Shown here: one piece after another, positions 1-7,608 of the stretch
Position numbering within the stretch: the first letter of the stretch is position 1
Layout of the letters: each line of letters begins with the position of its first letter
Origin: an uncultured Pelagibacteraceae bacterium
GTDB taxonomy: Bacteria; Pseudomonadota; Alphaproteobacteria; Pelagibacterales; Pelagibacteraceae
Assembly (NCBI GenBank): GCA_902591845.1
Contig: CACJCG010000007.1
Coordinates: 1-32,117, forward strand
Length of the DNA stretch: 32,117 nucleotides
Reading direction: 5' to 3'
Position numbers and translations under genes: made by a program
Notes under the pieces: generated by a model
Databases searched by the model: none
Seen by the model: only the letters and a program-made list of their open reading frames with translations
What the model was told of the DNA's origin: nothing

Positions 1-738
1 GATTTAACAAATAATAAATTAAGCGAATTAATGAACTCAATTATTAGAGATAGATCTACAGGTTGCTTTATTATTGGACCAAAAAATATAACTGCAAAAA
101 TTAATGATACATTTTTAGTTAAGTTATCAACTGCAATAGCTCATCTAATTGGTGTACCTAATCATGATGCCATGGCAGGAAAATATTATGCTCGTTTTCA
201 TGTTAAACATGAAGATAGCAGCGACTCTTATTTAAGAAAGGCTTATAGGAATATGGATCTTCATACAGATGGTACATATGTGAAAGATGTGACCGATTGG
301 TTAATTATGACAAAAATTGATGAGCAAAATGTTGAAGGTGGTGAAACAGCTATGTTGCACCTTGATGACTGGGAGCATTGTGATGATCTATACAATGATC
401 CAGTTGGGAGACAAAATTTTGTTTGGGGGTCACCAAAAAGTAAAAATATTGATTACAAGGTAGAGCACCCAGTTTTTTCAACTGATAAAGAGGGAAGACC
501 AACAATATCTTATATAGATCAATTTCCAGAACCTCAAAATATGGATCAAGGAAATTTTTTACAAAGATTATCTGATGGATTAGAGGAAAGTAAAAATAAA
601 ATAATTACAAAATTACCTGTTGGATTCTCTGTGATTGCAAATAATTACTTCTGGCTTCATGGAAGAAAACCCTTCAAAGAAAACAAGGAATTAAGCAGAG
701 AATTACTAAGAATTAGAGGTTCTTTTTTTGTTAATTAA
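1..738 (+). CDS. glaH: Glutarate 2-hydroxylase (CsiD/GlaH family), 5' end outside window
   Basis: This is a Fe(II)/2-oxoglutarate-dependent oxygenase of the CsiD family. The characterised E. coli member hydroxylates glutarate to L-2-hydroxyglutarate in lysine/glutarate catabolism. The frame is open from base 1, and the E. coli protein is about 325 residues against 245 codons here, so the gene is cut by the window edge; the ATG at 31 is internal. Family blocks are clear: AHLIG..DAM.G.YYARF.VK, then SDSYLR, then LHTDGTYV carrying the iron ligands His (codon 262-264) and Asp (268-270). KIDEQN, LHLDDWEH and YIDQF follow, and the distal His is in FWLHGR (658-660), with RELLRIRG near the C-terminus. 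The usual partner, L-2-hydroxyglutarate dehydrogenase/oxidase, is not visible here and could lie upstream. The family call is firm; the exact substrate is inferred. Confidence 0.9.
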   Translation, partial: DLTNNKLSELMNSIIRDRSTGCFIIGPKNITAKINDTFLVKLSTAIAHLIGVPNHDAMAGKYYARFHVKHEDSSDSYLRKAYRNMDLHTDGTYVKDVTDWLIMTKIDEQNVEGGETAMLHLDDWEHCDDLYNDPVGRQNFVWGSPKSKNIDYKVEHPVFSTDKEGRPTISYIDQFPEPQNMDQGNFLQRLSDGLEESKNKIITKLPVGFSVIANNYFWLHGRKPFKENKELSRELLRIRGSFFVN

Positions 739-770
739 TTCAATATAATCAATATAAAGTATCCAAAATT

Positions 771-953
771 ATGAATTTAGGTTTTATTGGTACTGGAAAA
801 ATTGCAGCTTCAGTGATTACTGGAATATGTAAATCAAAAATTTCCTATAAGAAAATTATTATTTCTCCAAGAAATAAAAAAATAGCTCTTGGGTTAAAAA
901 GAAAGTTTAAAAAAATAGTTATTGCCAAAAATAATCAACAAATTGTAGGATAA
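771..953 (+). pseudogene. proC: proC remnant: N-terminal 60 codons of pyrroline-5-carboxylate reductase
   Basis: The 60 codons read like the start of a ProC-family protein: a beta strand followed by the dinucleotide-binding motif GTGKIA at residues 7-12, then a basic stretch resembling the second strand (KKIIISPRNKK). Full-length ProC is about 260-280 residues, so the catalytic and dimerisation parts are absent. The frame ends at TAA 951-953, and the DNA beyond belongs to azlD on the other strand, whose stop lies at 935. No ribosome binding site of note precedes the ATG. It is most simply the stump left by a deletion. A functional 60-residue protein cannot be excluded, but it could not carry out the proline-synthesis reaction. 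Confidence 0.65.
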
Positions 954-1222
954 ACAAAGTTTTTCTTAGAAATAAAAAAAACAAACAAGGATAAAAATAC
1001 AACAATTGATCTACTGTAATAACTAGCTTCTATTAACACGCCAGCAGGAAAAATTATAGTTCTTGCTATTAATGCTGCTAAAGTTGCATAGGCTAAACAA
1101 TTAAACCACTTAAAAAGTTTTGATGTTTCCTTAATACCTTGAGAAGTGAGAGCGCCTAAAAATCTAGATAAAAATGTAGCAAGAGATGTAACTAAAATTG
1201 CATAAACGATATTAGCTGACAT
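935..1222 (-). CDS. azlD: AzlD-family small subunit of branched-chain amino acid exporter
   Basis: AzlD proteins are small integral membrane partners of AzlC; the pair exports branched-chain amino acids in characterised systems. The 95 residues show three hydrophobic segments (about 5-22, 38-58, 72-88) and an early FLSRFLGAL segment resembling the family's N-terminal T-R-x-LP region. I place the start at the ATG of 1222, preceded by GGAGAG about five bases upstream, rather than the in-frame TTG at 1234 which overlaps that site. It overlaps the end of azlC by 11 bases. The C-terminus seems several residues short of typical AzlD, and the stop lies inside the junction with the proC remnant. Confidence 0.8.
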   Translation of the reverse strand: MSANIVYAILVTSLATFLSRFLGALTSQGIKETSKLFKWFNCLAYATLAALIARTIIFPAGVLIEASYYSRSIVVFLSLFVFFISKKNFVYPTIC

Positions 1223-1916
1223 TATACTCTCCAACTAAATAAGCTATAGTTCCACCGATTACACCTGCTAACAGAATTGACCACTCAGGTGAAAATAAAT
1301 AAATAATTGGTCCTAAAATTATTCCAAGTAAGACAGATAGTGTAACTTGTAAAGTTTTTGATGCTCCAACCATCATGCATAAAAAATATACTGGATTAAG
1401 AATTGCCAATCCAATCATCATATCTTTATTCATGAATTCTGAAAAAGAAAAACCTATAAATGTTCCAATAACAGATACACTTACAGTTGCACTTCCAATT
1501 CCAATCCAATAATCAATCCTATATTCTTTTGGAATTTTCTTATAATTGCTTTTCATGATTAACCAGGCTGAAACAGCAATGAAATGACAAGAAAAGTAAT
1601 ACTTCCACTTAGGTTGAGATTTGTGCATCATTAAAGGAAATAAAGATACAGCCATTGGATAAAGTCGAGCATTCACAAACCAAACTGCTAGAAAAATATT
1701 TAATAAAGATGCTCCAATCAACATAGACTCTGCCATTACCAATGAACCTGGTAATGCATAAGTTAGAACAGTTGAAAAAATACTTTCCTGAATATTAAAA
1801 CCTAAATTTTTAAAGAGAGCTCCAATTGCTATAAAGCAACAAGTTAGAGCTATAGCTGGACTATCATGAGTAAATATAGATCTATATCCTTTAAAGAAAA
1901 AATTTTTATTAATCAT
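1212..1916 (-). CDS. azlC: AzlC-family branched-chain amino acid exporter large subunit
   Basis: AzlC is the large membrane subunit of the AzlCD (LIV-E type) exporter of branched-chain amino acids and analogues. The 234-residue protein has the family length and about seven hydrophobic segments. Recognisable family blocks are an early SP.I......IAIGAL segment, the TVLTYALPGSLVMAES region and the VWFVNARLYPMAVSLFP block. It starts one base inside the livF stop codon, so it is almost certainly translated from the same message as the upstream ABC transporter, and azlD follows with overlap. Combining an importer and an exporter in one transcript is unusual. The family is clear; the substrate is inferred. 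Confidence 0.85.
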   Translation of the reverse strand: MINKNFFFKGYRSIFTHDSPAIALTCCFIAIGALFKNLGFNIQESIFSTVLTYALPGSLVMAESMLIGASLLNIFLAVWFVNARLYPMAVSLFPLMMHKSQPKWKYYFSCHFIAVSAWLIMKSNYKKIPKEYRIDYWIGIGSATVSVSVIGTFIGFSFSEFMNKDMMIGLAILNPVYFLCMMVGASKTLQVTLSVLLGIILGPIIYLFSPEWSILLAGVIGGTIAYLVGEYNVS

Positions 1917-2701
1917 TATCCACCTAGGAACAATCTACCAACATCAGGATTTTGAAGTAAATCGTCTCCTTTACCTGCAATTGCAGTTTGCCCAGATACT
2001 AAAACGTATCCTATATCTGCAAACTCCAATCCTTTTTTGGCATTTTGTTCTACTAGAATGATTGTTTTTTTTTCGTTTTGCTGAAGATCTCTTAATATTT
2101 CAAAAACCATCTCAATATATCTGGGTTCAAGTCCAATTGACGGTTCGTCTACTAAAAGCACTGAAGGTTTCATAACTAATGCTCTAGATATTTCTAGCAA
2201 TCTTCTCTCCCCACCAGATAAAACTTTTGCTGGTTGGTTCCTTCTATTTCTTAACCTTTCATACTTTTCAAAAATTCTTTCAGCCTCTTCATATGACTCA
2301 TCTGTTTTTTCTTTTATATATCCTCCCATTAATAAGTTTTCTTCTACTGTCATATCTGGAAATACAGAGTTATCCTGTAATATATAAGCTATACCGACTG
2401 ACTTTAACTTTTCTGCTGGGGTAAGATTTGTAATTTCTTTTCCTTCAAGCTCAATTTGACCAGAAAAAATGTTTGTAAAACCATATATTGAATGAAGAAT
2501 TGTAGATTTACCTGCACCATTAGGTCCAATTAAACATAAAGACTGAGCTTTATTTATGAATAAATCAAAGTTATGTAAAATTTCCATTTTTCCATAACCT
2601 GCGTTTAAATTTTTAATAGTCAAATGAACTTCGTTTGGAGATAATTTTTTTAAATCATCTGGTGTCGGAGCTTTTCCTAGTACTTCATATTGATTAGCCA
2701 T
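1916..2701 (-). CDS. livF: HAAT-family ABC transporter ATPase, LivF type
   Basis: This is the second nucleotide-binding subunit of a hydrophobic/amide-type amino acid importer; it hydrolyses ATP on the cytoplasmic face of the LivH-LivM channel. In its 261 residues the Walker A motif GPNGAGKST is at 59-67, the signature LSGGE at 161-165 and Walker B VLLVDEP at 181-187. The IGLEP that follows Walker B is typical of LivF. LivF proteins are usually near 235 residues; the excess is an N-terminal extension of about 25 residues (MANQYEVLGKAPTPDDLKKL) before the first strand of the ATPase fold. It starts on the last base of the livG stop and is followed with a one-base overlap by azlC. The ligand is not evident from the ATPase. 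Confidence 0.9.
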   Translation of the reverse strand: MANQYEVLGKAPTPDDLKKLSPNEVHLTIKNLNAGYGKMEILHNFDLFINKAQSLCLIGPNGAGKSTILHSIYGFTNIFSGQIELEGKEITNLTPAEKLKSVGIAYILQDNSVFPDMTVEENLLMGGYIKEKTDESYEEAERIFEKYERLRNRRNQPAKVLSGGERRLLEISRALVMKPSVLLVDEPSIGLEPRYIEMVFEILRDLQQNEKKTIILVEQNAKKGLEFADIGYVLVSGQTAIAGKGDDLLQNPDVGRLFLGG

Positions 2702-3441
2702 TATTGAGCTCCTAAATACGCGTCAATAACACGTTTATCGTTTTTAATTTCATCTGGTGATCCATTAGCTAACATTTTACCATGAGCTAAACAAAAAATA
2801 TTTTCTGCTAATTGCATAATCACTCTCATATTGTGTTCAATAACCAAAAGAGTAATACCAAAATCTTGGTTAACTTTAATTAATCTATCAATAATACCAT
2901 TTATCAGTGTCGGATTAATTCCAGCTGTGGGTTCATCTAGTAATAACATCTCTGGTTCATTCATTAATGCCATAGCAAGCTCTAGTAATTTTTGCTGACC
3001 AAAAGATAAATCTCCAGCTCTTAGCTTTCTTTTTTGATATAAACCTACAAAATTTAATAAAGTTTCTGCTTTATCTGTTAATTCTTGTGGAATTTTTGAA
3101 AATATTTTCATTAAATCTGCGTCACTACCTTTATGACTAATAAGCATATTTTCTATACAATTAAGCTTTCCATAAATTCTTGTTTGCTGAAAAGTTCTCA
3201 ATAATCCTAACTTAGCAATTACAGGAACTGGTAACTCAGAAACTTCTTTTCCATTAAATTTAATAGATCCATTATCGATTGGGTAAGTTCCTACAATCGA
3301 ATTAAATAATGTAGTTTTTCCTGAACCATTTGGTCCAATCAATCCAACTATCTTCCCTTTTTCAACATTCATTGAAATATCAACGTTAGCTTTAACACCA
3401 CCAAAAGATTTACTTACATTGCTAACTTCTAAAATACTCAT
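2701..3441 (-). CDS. livG: HAAT-family ABC transporter ATPase, LivG type
   Basis: This is the first ATPase of the branched-chain/amide amino acid importer. In its 246 residues Walker A GPNGSGKT sits at 36-43, the variant signature LSFGQ at 145-149 and Walker B MLLLDEP at 165-171, followed by TAGINP, a hallmark of the LivG branch. The C-terminal helix carrying D.RVIDAYLG is also typical of LivG. Length matches the family (about 250). The ATG overlaps the livM stop in an ATGA arrangement and the gene runs one base into livF, so translation of the whole set is probably coupled. It pairs with LivF to form the heterodimeric motor. Confidence 0.92.
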   Translation of the reverse strand: MSILEVSNVSKSFGGVKANVDISMNVEKGKIVGLIGPNGSGKTTLFNSIVGTYPIDNGSIKFNGKEVSELPVPVIAKLGLLRTFQQTRIYGKLNCIENMLISHKGSDADLMKIFSKIPQELTDKAETLLNFVGLYQKRKLRAGDLSFGQQKLLELAMALMNEPEMLLLDEPTAGINPTLINGIIDRLIKVNQDFGITLLVIEHNMRVIMQLAENIFCLAHGKMLANGSPDEIKNDKRVIDAYLGAQ

Positions 3442-4490
3442 TTAAGTTCTACCTGTGCTTTACGATCTTTTTCATCAACTACTTCACCAAATCGCTCTGG
3501 ATATTTTTCTCTAAGCCATCCCATTATTCCTTCTGGGAAATAAATCACAATCACAACAATCAAAACTCCTAGAGCAACATACTGCCAACCCAGAAAAAAT
3601 GTCCAAAAACCTTCTTTAAAAATGTGAAATATAGTTGCACCAATAATTGGGCCCCAAAGAGTTCCTTTACCTCCTAGTATTGCCATCAGTACCATAAATA
3701 CTCCCATCTCTCTTCCGTCAAATGCAACATCTGTTGAATCGATGTATCCAACCAAGCCACCCATTATTCCTCCTGCCAATCCACAAAAGAAAGCTGAGAT
3801 CATCCAGCCAATAATTTTATATTTCATTGTTTCAATACCCATTGCTTCAGCTTTATCTTCATTATCTCTGATAGCATTAAGTATTAATTTGAATCTCGTA
3901 GAATAAATTGAACGCACTGCAATAAATGTCAAAATTAAAGTAAAGAAACTTAAGAAATAAAAAAATTCTCCTCTTGCTTCTAAACTCCCTACGTCTGGAA
4001 ATGGTGGAGTAGTAAAACCTTGACCTGCTCCAATTATTTCTATACCTCCAGAAATTTCACCTGCAGCTACACCTAAACCCAATGTACATATTGCAAAGTA
4101 ATGTCCTCTCAGTCCTAAAATAGAGTAGCCAATTAAACCTGCTACAATAGTTGGTACAACTGCAGCAACTATCAATCCGACAGCCATTCCTTGAAAAAAC
4201 TGGGTAGGTGTATGCACAAATGTTTTTTCACCACCACTCTCTGTCCATTCTGCTAATGGAAAAAACATTCCAACCTGAACAGATGCACAAAGATACATCC
4301 CGAGACCATAAAACAAAATATTTCCGAATGAATTATACCCCATCTCACCACCTTGGATATTCCATGTAGTCGCAAGAACAATTAATACACAAAGTATAGA
4401 TAACTGAACTTTAAAAGCTGGAAAAAGGAATGGCGCTGCTAAACCAAAAATCAAAATACCAGAGTATAAAATTAAATTATTCTTGTTCAT
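3438..4490 (-). CDS. livM: HAAT-family ABC transporter permease, LivM type
   Basis: This is one of the two channel-forming membrane proteins of the importer. The 350-residue protein has around ten hydrophobic segments. It contains the LivM-typical run G.Y.ILGLRGHYFAI.TLG near residues 125-145, the cytoplasmic coupling segment with LNAIRDNEDKAEAMGI near 210-225, and GGKGTLWGPIIGA near 285. The loop after the second segment (about 78-95) is charged and longer than in E. coli LivM. The ATG at 4490 lies 14 bases inside the small gene upstream, and the stop overlaps livG by four bases. The permease family is certain; the transported amino acid cannot be read from the sequence. Confidence 0.92.
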   Translation of the reverse strand: MNKNNLILYSGILIFGLAAPFLFPAFKVQLSILCVLIVLATTWNIQGGEMGYNSFGNILFYGLGMYLCASVQVGMFFPLAEWTESGGEKTFVHTPTQFFQGMAVGLIVAAVVPTIVAGLIGYSILGLRGHYFAICTLGLGVAAGEISGGIEIIGAGQGFTTPPFPDVGSLEARGEFFYFLSFFTLILTFIAVRSIYSTRFKLILNAIRDNEDKAEAMGIETMKYKIIGWMISAFFCGLAGGIMGGLVGYIDSTDVAFDGREMGVFMVLMAILGGKGTLWGPIIGATIFHIFKEGFWTFFLGWQYVALGVLIVVIVIYFPEGIMGWLREKYPERFGEVVDEKDRKAQVELK

Positions 4491-4659
4491 ATAAGTTGTT
4501 TATTTTATCTCTAAATTTTTGGTCAACTGTAAAGTAATGTCCATTTTCTTCATGTACGCTTGATCCATTTAAATGATACTCATCTATATGTTTTTTAAAT
4601 TTTTCGATATCAACTTTAATTATTTTTCCAGTATCATCTGTAATTTCAACTTTTTTCAC
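4477..4659 (-). CDS. Small protein of unknown function inside the liv operon
   Basis: I do not recognise this 60-residue protein. It is soluble-looking and charged, with no membrane segment or signal peptide. A first half likely to form two strands and a helix (VEITDDTGKIIKVDIEKFKKHI) is followed by GSSVHEENGHYFTV and a charged helix. Histidines at 24, 29, 36 and 41 could bind metal or simply be polar. The start is GTG at 4659, within a GTGA overlap with the livH stop, and its own end overlaps the livM start by 14 bases. It is therefore locked by translational coupling between the two permease genes, which argues that it is a real gene. A role in assembling or regulating the transporter is conceivable but is inference only. 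Confidence 0.72.
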   Translation of the reverse strand: MKKVEITDDTGKIIKVDIEKFKKHIDEYHLNGSSVHEENGHYFTVDQKFRDKINNLYEQE

Positions 4660-5549
4660 TTTAGGTACTCTCTTTTTCTCGAAAGTTTAAATCTTCTGTA
4701 AACTAAAATTAATACTAATAGTAAAAATACAGAGCCAATTCTAAATTCTGTTCCTAGAATATAGTCTGCAAATTCTTCAAATACACCAAGACCCATACCA
4801 GACATTGCAACTCCTGGTAAATTTCCTAGGCCCGCAACAATAACAATCATAAATGATCGAATTGTATATGGTAATCCCATATAAGGGTGAATTGTGAATG
4901 TTATAGAAATTAATGCTCCAGCCACACCACAAAGAGCAGCATTTATACCAAATGTTGCTGCATAAACTTTTTCTGTATCAACGCCTAAAATTTTAGCAGC
5001 TCTAGCATTTTGTGCAGTAGCTCTAATAGCTCGTCCAAGCTTAGATTTTTTCATATAAATTACTAAACAGGCAGCAAATAAAATACTTATAAATGCTGAA
5101 AATATTTTTGAATTAGGTAAAACAACGTTGCTGTCAAACAACATGGTTGTTCCATACCCAGAGTTTGCAAGAACAACGTCTGCTCCAAATGCAAAGTTCA
5201 TTAATTGCATGAATAAAATACTTATTCCAAAAGTTGCTAAGATTGAGATAAATAAATCTCTATCTACTACTTTATTTATTACGAGTTTGTAAATTGCTAT
5301 ACCAACGAAATACATTATTACTGGCGCAACAATCACACCCCATGCTGGATGAATACCGTAGAGATACATAAAATATGCTATGTATCCTCCCAAAATAACA
5401 AGATCTCCTTGTGCAATATTAATTATATTCATCACACCCCATTGAAGTGCCATTCCGTAAGCAATTAATGCAAATAAAACACCTAAAAGAATTCCATCCA
5501 AACAGGCTTGAACTGTTATCATTGGATATTGAAATACAAGAAAATCCAT
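4656..5549 (-). CDS. livH: HAAT-family ABC transporter permease, LivH type
   Basis: This is the second channel subunit of the importer. The 297-residue protein has about eight hydrophobic segments and the LivH hallmarks. These are the N-terminal G...G.LFALIAYGMALQWGVMNIINIAQGD segment (read as blocks) near 18-50, the coupling loop GRAIRATAQN.RAAKILGV near 172-192, and a late GLGNLPGVAMSG.GLG block. The ATG at 5549 has no obvious Shine-Dalgarno sequence; the bases before it are a run of A and T following the terminator at 5571-5601. It overlaps the unknown small gene by four bases. Expression probably depends on read-through of that terminator or on a promoter in the 60-base gap. Confidence 0.92.
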   Translation of the reverse strand: MDFLVFQYPMITVQACLDGILLGVLFALIAYGMALQWGVMNIINIAQGDLVILGGYIAYFMYLYGIHPAWGVIVAPVIMYFVGIAIYKLVINKVVDRDLFISILATFGISILFMQLMNFAFGADVVLANSGYGTTMLFDSNVVLPNSKIFSAFISILFAACLVIYMKKSKLGRAIRATAQNARAAKILGVDTEKVYAATFGINAALCGVAGALISITFTIHPYMGLPYTIRSFMIVIVAGLGNLPGVAMSGMGLGVFEEFADYILGTEFRIGSVFLLLVLILVYRRFKLSRKREYLK

Positions 5550-5570
5550 AAAATTATTTTTTGGGTTATA

Positions 5571-5601
5571 TAAAAAAAAGCCCCCTATGACTAGGGGGCT
5601 T
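5571..5601 (-). terminator. Intrinsic terminator between binding-protein gene and livH
   Basis: A perfect 10-base-pair stem (arms 5578-5587 and 5592-5601, core CCCCC/GGGGG) closes on a four-base loop. On the minus strand it is followed by eight T residues (complement of 5572-5579), a textbook rho-independent terminator. It lies 13 bases past the stop of the substrate-binding gene and 22 bases before the livH start. It would end most transcripts after the binding protein and let a fraction continue into the permease genes. Confidence 0.9.
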
Positions 5602-5613
5602 CAATATTTTATT

Positions 5614-6852
5614 TTATCTTTCTGACCACTTAGGAACTGGGTGAATCAACTTAGCAGAAGCCCATTTTAAAGGAGCAACAACTTTGTTTTCACATTTTCC
5701 TGAAGCATCACACATTACTTGGAAAAGTACCATTGGCTTGTCAACATTCTGACCACCAGGTGCAAATTTAATATTTCCATAGAATGTTTGCATGTTAGTA
5801 GCTGCAAGAGCATCTCTTACTTTCTTTTGATCGAAAGAATTTGCTCTTTCAAATGCATCTTTGAATACCAATAAAGCAGCTGAAGATTCAGCAGATTGGT
5901 AAGGCGGATCATATCCAAATTCCTTCTCAAAGTCCGCAGCATAAGTCATTCCATCTTTAAAGAAATCATCTTTATAAGTTAGTGACTTGTGCCATTGAGA
6001 AGCACAAAGTGCATACTGTGAATTTTTACCATGCTGTTTAGATAATTTTGCAGCATCACAGTGAGTCATAGCCAACATAGGAACATCAACTTTCATTTCA
6101 GCAATTTGTCTGATCGCAGTTAACGCACCTTTTGTGTGACCTGATACAACAAGTACATCTGGTTTCATTTGTTTTACTTTAACCAAAGTAGCAGCCATAT
6201 CATTTAGCTCTTTAGGTAATTTATCGTCGATTATGATTTTAGAACCAGTTCTTTCTGCAGCATCTAAAATACCTAATCTAACGTCCTGTGAGAATGCATC
6301 TTGTTCAAAAGCTTGCGCAATTCTAACCCCTTTTCCACCATTTAACTCAACTGCTGTTTCGATAGCAACATCAAGATACAAGTTAGCTGGAGCTAATACA
6401 GCAAATAGATATTTGTAACCTTTTGTAAACAAAGATCTAGATGCACCATTTGCTTCAACCATTGGAACACCATATTTTTCAGTTACTGGTGCAATCGCTT
6501 TAGTTAAACCAGAACTGTAAGGGCCAAGCATAAACTCAACACCATCTTGTGATATCAATCTTTCTGCAAGCTGTGCAGCTCTCTTAGGGTTTGATTCATC
6601 ATCGTAATAAATAATGTCAAACTTATAAGTCTTTCCACCAACTTTAACACCACCCATGCTGTTAATTCTGTCAACGGCCATGTTATAACCATTTTGAGTA
6701 TGAACACCATTTGATGAGTATTTACCAGTTAAGGAAATTGCAGCACCTAGGATAATTTTGTCACCAACAACTTTTGCAAATGATGCAACTGAAGTTGAAA
6801 ATAAAATTACTAATGCAGAAACAAAACTTAAAATTATTTTATTTAATCTCAT
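5614..6852 (-). CDS. HAAT-family periplasmic amino acid/amide-binding protein, LivK-like
   Basis: This is a periplasmic substrate-binding protein of the Leu/Ile/Val-binding (Peripla_BP_6) type. The 412 residues begin with a signal peptide: positive start MRLNK, a hydrophobic core, and likely cleavage near residue 26 after ASFA. The mature start has the family pattern ILGAAISLTGKYSSNG with N..LAVD-like helix (GYNMAVDRIN), then YYDDESNPKRAAQLAERLI and the hinge-side FMLGPYSS. The ATG is preceded by AGAGGA on the minus strand. It is first in the operon and is followed by an intrinsic terminator, as expected for a subunit needed in excess. The ligand could be branched-chain or other amino acids, or an amide; the sequence alone does not decide. 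Confidence 0.9.
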   Translation of the reverse strand: MRLNKIILSFVSALVILFSTSVASFAKVVGDKIILGAAISLTGKYSSNGVHTQNGYNMAVDRINSMGGVKVGGKTYKFDIIYYDDESNPKRAAQLAERLISQDGVEFMLGPYSSGLTKAIAPVTEKYGVPMVEANGASRSLFTKGYKYLFAVLAPANLYLDVAIETAVELNGGKGVRIAQAFEQDAFSQDVRLGILDAAERTGSKIIIDDKLPKELNDMAATLVKVKQMKPDVLVVSGHTKGALTAIRQIAEMKVDVPMLAMTHCDAAKLSKQHGKNSQYALCASQWHKSLTYKDDFFKDGMTYAADFEKEFGYDPPYQSAESSAALLVFKDAFERANSFDQKKVRDALAATNMQTFYGNIKFAPGGQNVDKPMVLFQVMCDASGKCENKVVAPLKWASAKLIHPVPKWSER

Positions 6853-6938
6853 TTTATTTCCTCTTTAATTAATTAATTATATATTGATTAAATAAAGAAA
6901 TTTTATTTTATGCAAGTGGCAATAAAGGCCAAATCTAA

Positions 6939-7553
6939 TTAATATTGTTGAGTTACAACAATTATTGCGGCAATAATTACTAAAACACTCGCAGAAATTG
7001 TATTAATTGTTTTTGGATTAGCAGTGATCCATTTTATTAATTTTTGTGCGAGCATTGCGTAGCCAATTAAAGATAAAAAATCTAAAACGATGTAAGTTGT
7101 AATTAAAATAACAAATTGTGCTAATAAATTTGAATTAAAATCAATAAATTGGGGGAAAATAAAAGGAAAAAACATCCAAGCCTTAGGACTTGTGCCAGCA
7201 ACTAAAAAACCATCTCTAAAAAAAGATAAGTTACTTTTTTTTATTTCTCCTTCGTTTGAAATACTTTTTGGTCGAGATTTATAAATATCATAAGCTAAAT
7301 ATAATAAATAAATTATTCCAATCCATTTAAACGCATTAAGTATCACCGAGTTCTCTGAAAAAAAAGATCCAATCACAAAAATAACTAAAGTTGCCTGAAT
7401 CAAATTTGCAGTTACATCACCTAAAGCAGACCATACACATTTTCCGACACCGTAATTCATTGAATAAGAGATAATTACAATCCTGGGTGTTCCAGGTGTA
7501 ATAAATAAAAAAATAATTATCTGTAGATAAAGTATAAAATCTAGGGGGAGCAT
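6939..7553 (-). CDS. LysE/RhtB-family amino acid exporter
   Basis: This 204-residue membrane protein belongs to the LysE/RhtB translocator family, whose members export lysine, threonine, homoserine and other amino acids by proton exchange. The family hallmark FxxTPGTPRIVI is at about residues 16-27, followed by a GVGKC.WSALGD segment, and FFRDGFLVAGTSPKAWMFF near 112-130 matches the second conserved block (normally with NPKA). Six hydrophobic segments are visible. The start codon follows directly on seven T residues of a hairpin at 7560-7608, so there is no Shine-Dalgarno sequence. This suggests RNA-level control or a leaderless message. The binding-protein gene lies 86 bases downstream on the same strand. 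Confidence 0.88.
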   Translation of the reverse strand: MLPLDFILYLQIIIFLFITPGTPRIVIISYSMNYGVGKCVWSALGDVTANLIQATLVIFVIGSFFSENSVILNAFKWIGIIYLLYLAYDIYKSRPKSISNEGEIKKSNLSFFRDGFLVAGTSPKAWMFFPFIFPQFIDFNSNLLAQFVILITTYIVLDFLSLIGYAMLAQKLIKWITANPKTINTISASVLVIIAAIIVVTQQY

Positions 7554-7608
7554 AAAAAAAGATAGTCCTTAAAAACCGGGAGCTAAAGATGGCTAAGAAG
7601 GACTATCT
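7554..7608 (-). promoter_or_regulatory. Hairpin with T-tract abutting the LysE-type start codon (possible attenuator)
   Basis: Arms at 7560-7570 and 7598-7608 pair perfectly over 11 bases (AGATAGTCCTT against AAGGACTATCT), with a 27-base loop that includes CCGGGAGC. On the minus strand the stem runs straight into seven T residues and then the ATG at 7553. The form is that of an intrinsic terminator, but its place before the gene rather than after one suggests conditional termination or occlusion of the start. A known riboswitch class could not be assigned by eye. Confidence 0.6.

Noticed and set aside
771..953. A complete small protein gene.
   Set aside because: The residues match only the first strand-helix-strand of ProC and the frame ends against azlD, so a remnant is the simpler explanation.
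2227..2424. Plus-strand open frame of 65 codons inside livF.
   Set aside because: It is an antisense shadow of a well-supported ATPase gene, rich in Phe/Leu from AT-rich complement, with no family resemblance.
7571..7608. The + strand segment AGCTAAAGATGGCTAAGAAGG looks faintly like the 3' part of SAM-II/SAM-V riboswitches.
   Set aside because: The required pseudoknot and the remaining conserved bases could not be found by eye, and no methionine-pathway gene follows on that strand. It is kept only as an unclassified hairpin.
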